A DNA stretch of 9,265 nt from an uncultured Christensenella sp. (GTDB lineage: Bacteria > Bacillota > Clostridia > Christensenellales > Borkfalkiaceae): assembly GCA_905212395.1 (NCBI GenBank), contig CAJMEI010000031.1, positions 1 through 9,265 of the forward strand, given 5' to 3'. Position 1 is the stretch's first letter. Every line of letters starts with the position of its first letter. The notes beneath the pieces were generated by a model. It ran no database searches and was not told the DNA's origin. It saw only the letters and a list, made by a program, of their open reading frames with translations. The position numbers were made by a program, and so were the translations under genes. This document shows, piece by piece, positions 5,883 through 9,265 of this stretch.

Positions 5883-6554
5883 TTATATTTTTAATGTTTG
5901 CAAATATTCTTTTTGTTCCTTCGTAATTCTAAAACTTTCGCGAGCTTTTTGTATAGTTTTGTTATGCGTAAATTTTCGCAACCGTTTATTTTGTAAATAC
6001 GGTAAAACTTGCTCGTAATTTTTAGCAAGAGCCGTTGCAAAATACCACGCAATCATCATATTTAGGTAATATTCTTCGCTTTTGATTTCGCAAATTTTAT
6101 CTGCGTACTCGTTTTTAAAATTATCGCCTAGAAAATAGTTCATTAAAAGTTTTATTGCAAATCTTTTAGTATAAACAAGCGGAGAAGATAGCCAAACGTA
6201 TATTTGTTTTTCTAATTTTTCTAAATTTTTTGATAATATTTTAGGAGAAAAACAATCGCAAGTAGCCCAATTATCTATATAAGGTAAAAATTCGTTAATT
6301 GCTTTAATACATTCGCCAAAATCTTTAATTTGTTCTATTAAAAAGGCGTGGACGTGATTTTCCTCTAAATATTCGTGCGGAAGACTTGCTAAAAATTCTT
6401 TTTTAGTTTTTTCGTCTAAATTTTTTGCAAATTTTCTTAACAAAGGTATTTTTACGCCTATAACTTTTTCTTTATCCACGCTAGGCGTTAAAGACGCGGT
6501 AAAGTCTTTAAATTTTTCGTCTTTTAAAGACAATAAGTCTTGGTATATATCCAT
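5883..6554 (-). CDS. DNA alkylation repair protein, AlkD family
   Basis: A predicted DNA glycosylase built of HEAT-like helical repeats that removes N3- and N7-alkylated purines in the first step of base-excision repair. The 223-residue protein is close to the family length (COG4912 type). Characteristic segments are IGVKIPLLRKFAK (32-44), YIDNWATCDCF (92-102), a helix with KRFAIKLLM (130-138), MIAWYFATA (167-175) and HNKTIQKARES (197-207). Trp96, Asp100, Arg131 and Trp170 correspond in order, and nearly in spacing, to the Bacillus cereus AlkD residues Trp109, Asp113, Arg148 and Trp187, so activity is plausible. The start is supported by AGGGG at 6571-6567, but the spacing of 12 bases is long and suggests weak translation. 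It lies between tpiA (after a terminator) and gpmI (before its promoter), an unusual place for a repair gene. No SOS or Ada box was seen. Confidence 0.9.
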   Translation of the reverse strand: MDIYQDLLSLKDEKFKDFTASLTPSVDKEKVIGVKIPLLRKFAKNLDEKTKKEFLASLPHEYLEENHVHAFLIEQIKDFGECIKAINEFLPYIDNWATCDCFSPKILSKNLEKLEKQIYVWLSSPLVYTKRFAIKLLMNYFLGDNFKNEYADKICEIKSEEYYLNMMIAWYFATALAKNYEQVLPYLQNKRLRKFTHNKTIQKARESFRITKEQKEYLQTLKI

Positions 6555-6571
6555 AAAACCGCTTTTCCCCT

Positions 6572-6614
6572 AAAAAATAATTATCGGACAAGGCATTATC
6601 TACCCGTCCGATAA
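6572..6614 (-). terminator. Rho-independent terminator of the pgk-tpiA unit
   Basis: TTATCGGAC (6614-6606) and GTCCGATAA (6589-6581) form a perfect 9-bp stem with a 16-base loop, followed by TTATTTTTT (6580-6572). It begins 19 bases after the tpiA stop. The large loop makes it weaker than the secG terminator, so some read-through into the alkylation-repair gene is likely. The core ATCGG/CCGAT is shared with the secG-rnr terminator stem. Confidence 0.8.
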
Positions 6615-6633
6615 CAAATTATAAAATTAAAAA

Positions 6634-7380
6634 TTACTTGTCGTAATTAACGATAGCCGAAAAGTCGGGAGCTTTTAAAGCCGCTCCGCCGATAAGTCCG
6701 CCGTCTATTTCTTCCATAGCCATAAGTTCTTTACAGTTAGAAGGTTTCATACTTCCGCCGTATTGAATACGAACTTTGCTTGCGCATTTTTCGCAGAATA
6801 ATTCGCCCAAAGTTTTTCTGATAAATCCGATAGTTTCGTTAGCTTGTTCGCTAGTTGCGGTTTTACCCGTTCCGATAGCCCATACGGGTTCGTACGCGAT
6901 AACGATTTTGGTTAAATCTTCTATTCCCTTTAAACCGTCCGTCAACTGAACTTTTAAAACTTCTTCGGTCTTTCCGCTTTCTCTTTGTTCTAACGTTTCA
7001 CCTACGCAAACGATAGGAGTTAAACCTTTTGCAAGAGCCGTTAAAGTTCTCTTATTTACGGTTTCGTCGGTTTCGCCGAAATATTGTCTTCTTTCGCTGT
7101 GTCCGATAATAACGTATTCAACGCCGAGTTCTAAAAGCATATCCGCGGAAATTTCTCCCGTAAACGCTCCGCTTTCAGCCCAGTGAACGTTTTCAGCTCC
7201 TAAATGAATATTGCTTCCTTTAATTGCTTGTCCTACTGCGTAAATATCCGTTGCGGGAACGCATACTACTACGTCGCAAGTAGCGTCTTTAACCAAAGGC
7301 TTTAATTCTTCTACTAATTTAACCCCTTCCGAAGGAGTTTTGTTCATTTTCCAGTTTCCTGCAATTATTGCTTTTCTCAT
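6634..7380 (-). CDS. tpiA: Triosephosphate isomerase
   Basis: A cytoplasmic homodimeric (beta-alpha)8-barrel enzyme that interconverts dihydroxyacetone phosphate and glyceraldehyde 3-phosphate. The 248 residues are the normal length. Substrate and catalytic residues are present: Asn9 and Lys11 (AGNWKMN), the electrophile His94 (IIGHSERR), the base Glu164 (AYEPVWAIGTGKTA, which also contains phosphate-gripping loop 6), YGGS (207-210) and the glycine-rich phosphate site DGGLIGGAALK (226-236). GGAG about 7 bases before the ATG sets the start. The start lies 12 bases after the stop of the 105-residue membrane protein, so it is co-transcribed with pgk. Confidence 0.99.
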   Translation of the reverse strand: MRKAIIAGNWKMNKTPSEGVKLVEELKPLVKDATCDVVVCVPATDIYAVGQAIKGSNIHLGAENVHWAESGAFTGEISADMLLELGVEYVIIGHSERRQYFGETDETVNKRTLTALAKGLTPIVCVGETLEQRESGKTEEVLKVQLTDGLKGIEDLTKIVIAYEPVWAIGTGKTATSEQANETIGFIRKTLGELFCEKCASKVRIQYGGSMKPSNCKELMAMEEIDGGLIGGAALKAPDFSAIVNYDK

Positions 7381-7392
7381 TTTTATCTCCGA

Positions 7393-7710
7393 TTAAATTT
7401 TTTTTATGGTTTTTATAAACAACTTGTTTAAAGTTATTTCGTTTTTTATTCCTTTCTTTTCCGTTTGTACGGTAACGAAATTATCGTCTACGGAAATTAT
7501 TATTCCCTTTACGGTTTCATAACTGTCGAAACAGTTAATAGCCACCTTTGCTTGTTCCGAGCAAAGCGTTTCTAAAATAGTCATAATTTCTTCGTTTCCC
7601 TTAAAAAATAATTTTTTAGCCATTAAAATAAACGCAAGTTTCTTTTTTACAAGAGCTAACAATATTATAACGACTACTAAAATAGGAATAAACGACGCGT
7701 AATAACTCAT
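7393..7710 (-). CDS. Small membrane-anchored protein of unknown function with a possible Sm-like domain
   Basis: Not recognised as a named family. The 105 residues begin with one hydrophobic span (about 6-21, FIPILVVVIILLALV) followed by KKK, which predicts an N-out, C-in single-pass protein. A basic amphipathic stretch (about 25-38, AFILMAKKLFFKG) follows, then a helical region, and a soluble tail (about 53-105) with alternating hydrophobic residues: VKGIIISVDDNFVTVQTE then EITLNKLFIKTIKKI. The pattern 'G-x-I-x-x-V-D-x-x-x-V-x-V-x-T ... I-x-x-I' is reminiscent of small Sm/SH3-like beta barrels, but this is inference only. The ATG lies 2 bases after the pgk stop with no Shine-Dalgarno sequence, implying translational coupling to pgk; tpiA starts 12 bases after it. 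The tight spacing on both sides, in a unit with one promoter, argues that it is a real co-expressed gene. Confidence 0.85.
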   Translation of the reverse strand: MSYYASFIPILVVVIILLALVKKKLAFILMAKKLFFKGNEEIMTILETLCSEQAKVAINCFDSYETVKGIIISVDDNFVTVQTEKKGIKNEITLNKLFIKTIKKI

Positions 7711-7712
7711 TT

Positions 7713-9029
7713 TTAGTCTTTATCGTTAAGACATTCGATTCCGGGTAATTTTTTACCTTCGAATAATTCTAGAGAAGCTCCGCCACCGGTAGATATGTGC
7801 GTCATTTTATCGGCAAATCCTAATTGTTTAACTGCCGCCGCGCTGTCGCCACCGCCGATGATAGTAGTAGCGTTAGAACATTCAGCCATAGTTTTAGCGA
7901 TAAATTTAGTACCTTCCGCTAAAATCGGGTTTTCGAATACGCCCATAGGTCCGTTCCAAATAATAGTCTTAGCGTCTTTTAAAGCGCTAGCAAATAATTC
8001 TCTCGTCTTAGGTCCGATATCGAGCCCCATTTCGTCTGTGGGGATTTTACCTGCGTCGTAAACTTGAACGTCTATTTTAGCGTCAATCGGGTCGGGGAAA
8101 TCTTTTGTAACTACGGAGTCGATAGGAAGATAAATCTTTTTACCGAGTTCTTTCGCTTTATTTAACATATCTAAGCAGTATCCGATTTTTTCATCGTCAA
8201 CAAGCGAAGTTCCAACTTCTAATCCTTGAGCTTTCATAAAGGTGTAAGCCATACCGCCACCGATAATTAAGCTATCGCATTTTTCAAGTAAATTAGAAAT
8301 AACGTTAAGCTTGTCCGCAACTTTTGCTCCGCCTAATACCGCAACGAAAGGTCTAACGGGATTTTCTAACGCGTTAGCCATAACAGAAAGTTCTTTTTCG
8401 ATTAAGAATCCGCAAACCGCAGTTTTAACGAAACCGTATTCAACGATTGCCGCAGTAGTAGCGTGCGAACGGTGAGCCGTTCCGAATGCGTCGTTTACGT
8501 AAATATCGCAAAAATCGGCTAATTTTCTGCAAAGAGCTTCGTCTCTCTTTTCTTCGCCCGCTTCGAAACGAGTGTTTTCTAATAAAACTACTTCTCCGTC
8601 TTTAAGTTCGCTAACCGCTTTCTTTGCGCTTTCGCCTACAACGTCGGTTGCAAACGTTACTTTTTGACCGAGTTTTTCGGATAATTTTTCGGCAACGGGT
8701 CTTAAAGTGAATTTTTTAATATCGCCTTTCGCTTTTTCAAGCATTTTAGCTTTTGCTTCTTCTCTTTCGTTTTCGGGTAAAGCTTCCAAAGCCTTTTTTT
8801 CTTTTTTGTTTAAAGAAAATCCTTCCGTAAATATATTGTGAGGTTTACCCATGTGCGAGCAAAGTATTACCTTTGCGCCGTGGTCGATTAAATATTTAAT
8901 CGTGGGAAGCGCGCCGTCGATACGGTTATCGTCCGTAATAACTCCGTCTTTCATAGGAACGTTAAAGTCAACTCTGACTAAACATCTTTTACCTTTTACG
9001 TCTACGTCTCTAATAGTCTTTTTGTTCAT
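7713..9029 (-). CDS. pgk: Phosphoglycerate kinase with a charged insertion
   Basis: A cytoplasmic glycolytic enzyme that transfers the phosphate of 1,3-bisphosphoglycerate to ADP. Catalytic and binding motifs are present: RVDFNVP (19-25), Arg36 (DDNRIDG), SHMGKP (58-63), LLENTRF (149-155, Arg154), AHRSHA (185-190, Arg187), GGAKVADK (233-240), NGPMGVFE (359-366) and GGGDSAAA (392-399), with STGGGASLE (413-421) near the end. At 438 residues it exceeds the usual ~395-400. The surplus is a Lys/Glu-rich, probably helical insertion at about 64-104, directly after the SHMGKP substrate loop. That loop also has Lys62 where most enzymes have Arg. AAGGAGAT about 6 bases before the ATG is the best ribosome binding site in the window, fitting high expression. 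It opens the pgk, 105-aa protein, tpiA unit; no gap gene is visible upstream. Confidence 0.99.
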   Translation of the reverse strand: MNKKTIRDVDVKGKRCLVRVDFNVPMKDGVITDDNRIDGALPTIKYLIDHGAKVILCSHMGKPHNIFTEGFSLNKKEKKALEALPENEREEAKAKMLEKAKGDIKKFTLRPVAEKLSEKLGQKVTFATDVVGESAKKAVSELKDGEVVLLENTRFEAGEEKRDEALCRKLADFCDIYVNDAFGTAHRSHATTAAIVEYGFVKTAVCGFLIEKELSVMANALENPVRPFVAVLGGAKVADKLNVISNLLEKCDSLIIGGGMAYTFMKAQGLEVGTSLVDDEKIGYCLDMLNKAKELGKKIYLPIDSVVTKDFPDPIDAKIDVQVYDAGKIPTDEMGLDIGPKTRELFASALKDAKTIIWNGPMGVFENPILAEGTKFIAKTMAECSNATTIIGGGDSAAAVKQLGFADKMTHISTGGGASLELFEGKKLPGIECLNDKD

Positions 9030-9069
9030 AAAAATCTCCTTTTAGATTTTTCTTATATAATTTACATTT

Positions 9070-9098
9070 ATAATATACCTTTTAAACGTTTTTGTCAA
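9070..9098 (-). promoter_or_regulatory. pgk operon promoter
   Basis: A perfect -35 TTGACA (9098-9093), a 17-base spacer and a -10 TATTAT (9075-9070) make this the strongest sigma-A promoter in the window. The predicted start is near 9063, with a leader of about 34 bases containing AAGGAG. The -35 lies inside the last codons of the upstream gene, whose stop codon (9084-9082) falls in the spacer. Confidence 0.85.
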
Positions 9099-9265
9099 TA
9101 ATTTTATTTTTCTTTTGTTTGAAAAAACCTTTAAAATCTACGTTAGTCAGCTTTACGAAGAATTTTAAAAACGGCAAAACCAACAAAGACGTAACTAAAT
9201 TATATAAGGTGTGGAAATTTGCAAGTTGCCTTTCGGGCTTAATGGATAGCCCCGTAAAAGTCTTT
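9082..9265 (-). CDS. C-terminal end of a membrane protein, possibly a Na+/phosphate cotransporter
   Basis: A frame open from the right edge for 60 codons (first full codon at 9264) ending in TAA at 9084-9082; the start is outside the window. The visible end reads a polar stretch, then RQLANFHTLYNLVTSLLVLP (residues 12-31 of the visible part) and a hydrophobic helix continuing to about 40, then a basic tail ending in KNKIIDKNV. The 'R-x-x-A-x-x-H-T-L-F/Y-N' signature followed by a leucine-rich membrane helix resembles the second half of Na+/Pi cotransporter (NptA/PNaS) proteins. If so, this protein ends soon after that helix and lacks the C-terminal PhoU-like domain many bacterial members carry. 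Assignment rests on a short segment and is tentative. Its 3' end overlaps the pgk promoter. Confidence 0.5.
   Translation of the reverse strand, partial: KTFTGLSIKPERQLANFHTLYNLVTSLLVLPFLKFFVKLTNVDFKGFFKQKKNKIIDKNV

Noticed and set aside
6618..6646. TATAAT (6623-6618) just after the tpiA stop as a promoter for the repair gene.
   Set aside because: The -35 at 17 bases (TTACGA) matches only three of six positions and the start would fall within the terminator stem; the AT-rich context makes a chance match likely.
1..9265. CRISPR arrays, insertion sequences, toxin-antitoxin or phage-defence genes.
   Set aside because: No spaced direct repeats, transposase-like frames or defence-type motifs were found on either strand.

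Overview
The window looks like a core-genome segment of a low-GC Gram-positive bacterium (Bacillota, most likely class Clostridia). The evidence is the AT-rich sequence, the AGGAGG-like ribosome binding sites, the consensus sigma-A promoters, the linked pgk-tpiA-gpmI glycolytic genes, the secG-rnr-smpB-ssrA block and a tmRNA tag ending in YAFAA. Genus cannot be assigned from the sequence alone. Nearly all genes lie on the minus strand, so biological order runs from high to low coordinates.

From the right edge: the 3' end of an upstream membrane-transporter-like gene (stop at 9082) overlaps a strong promoter (9070-9098). That promoter drives pgk, a small membrane-anchored protein of unknown function (105 aa), and tpiA. 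The unit closes with a hairpin terminator at 6572-6614. An AlkD-type DNA alkylation repair gene starts 17 bases past that terminator. gpmI and secG each have their own promoter (5842-5870 and 4210-4238). A second terminator hairpin (3830-3861) separates secG from rnr, again with the next ribosome binding site immediately after the U-tract. smpB has a promoter whose predicted start point falls at or next to its ATG. The tmRNA gene ssrA (762-1108, encoded tag ANNNNYAFAA) follows. RNase R, SmpB and tmRNA form the trans-translation and RNA quality-control module. pgk, tpiA and gpmI are the triose part of glycolysis and gluconeogenesis.

The left edge differs. A 5'-truncated plus-strand gene (1-527) encodes a DUF4352-like extracytoplasmic domain and ends in a strong terminator (555-600). 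Between that terminator and the 3' end of ssrA is a compact stretch of three consecutive hairpins (601-757) that no protein gene explains. G-U wobbles in two of them favour plus-strand transcription, opposite to ssrA. This is the least explained part of the window and the best candidate for something undescribed: a structured RNA or a multi-copy intergenic element. The third hairpin could instead be the ssrA terminator.

Other points worth attention are the roughly 40-residue insertion in PGK, the 105-aa protein between pgk and tpiA, the probable leaderless smpB mRNA, and the two genes (rnr, alkD) placed directly behind terminators. No CRISPR array, insertion sequence, phage gene or classic defence gene was found.
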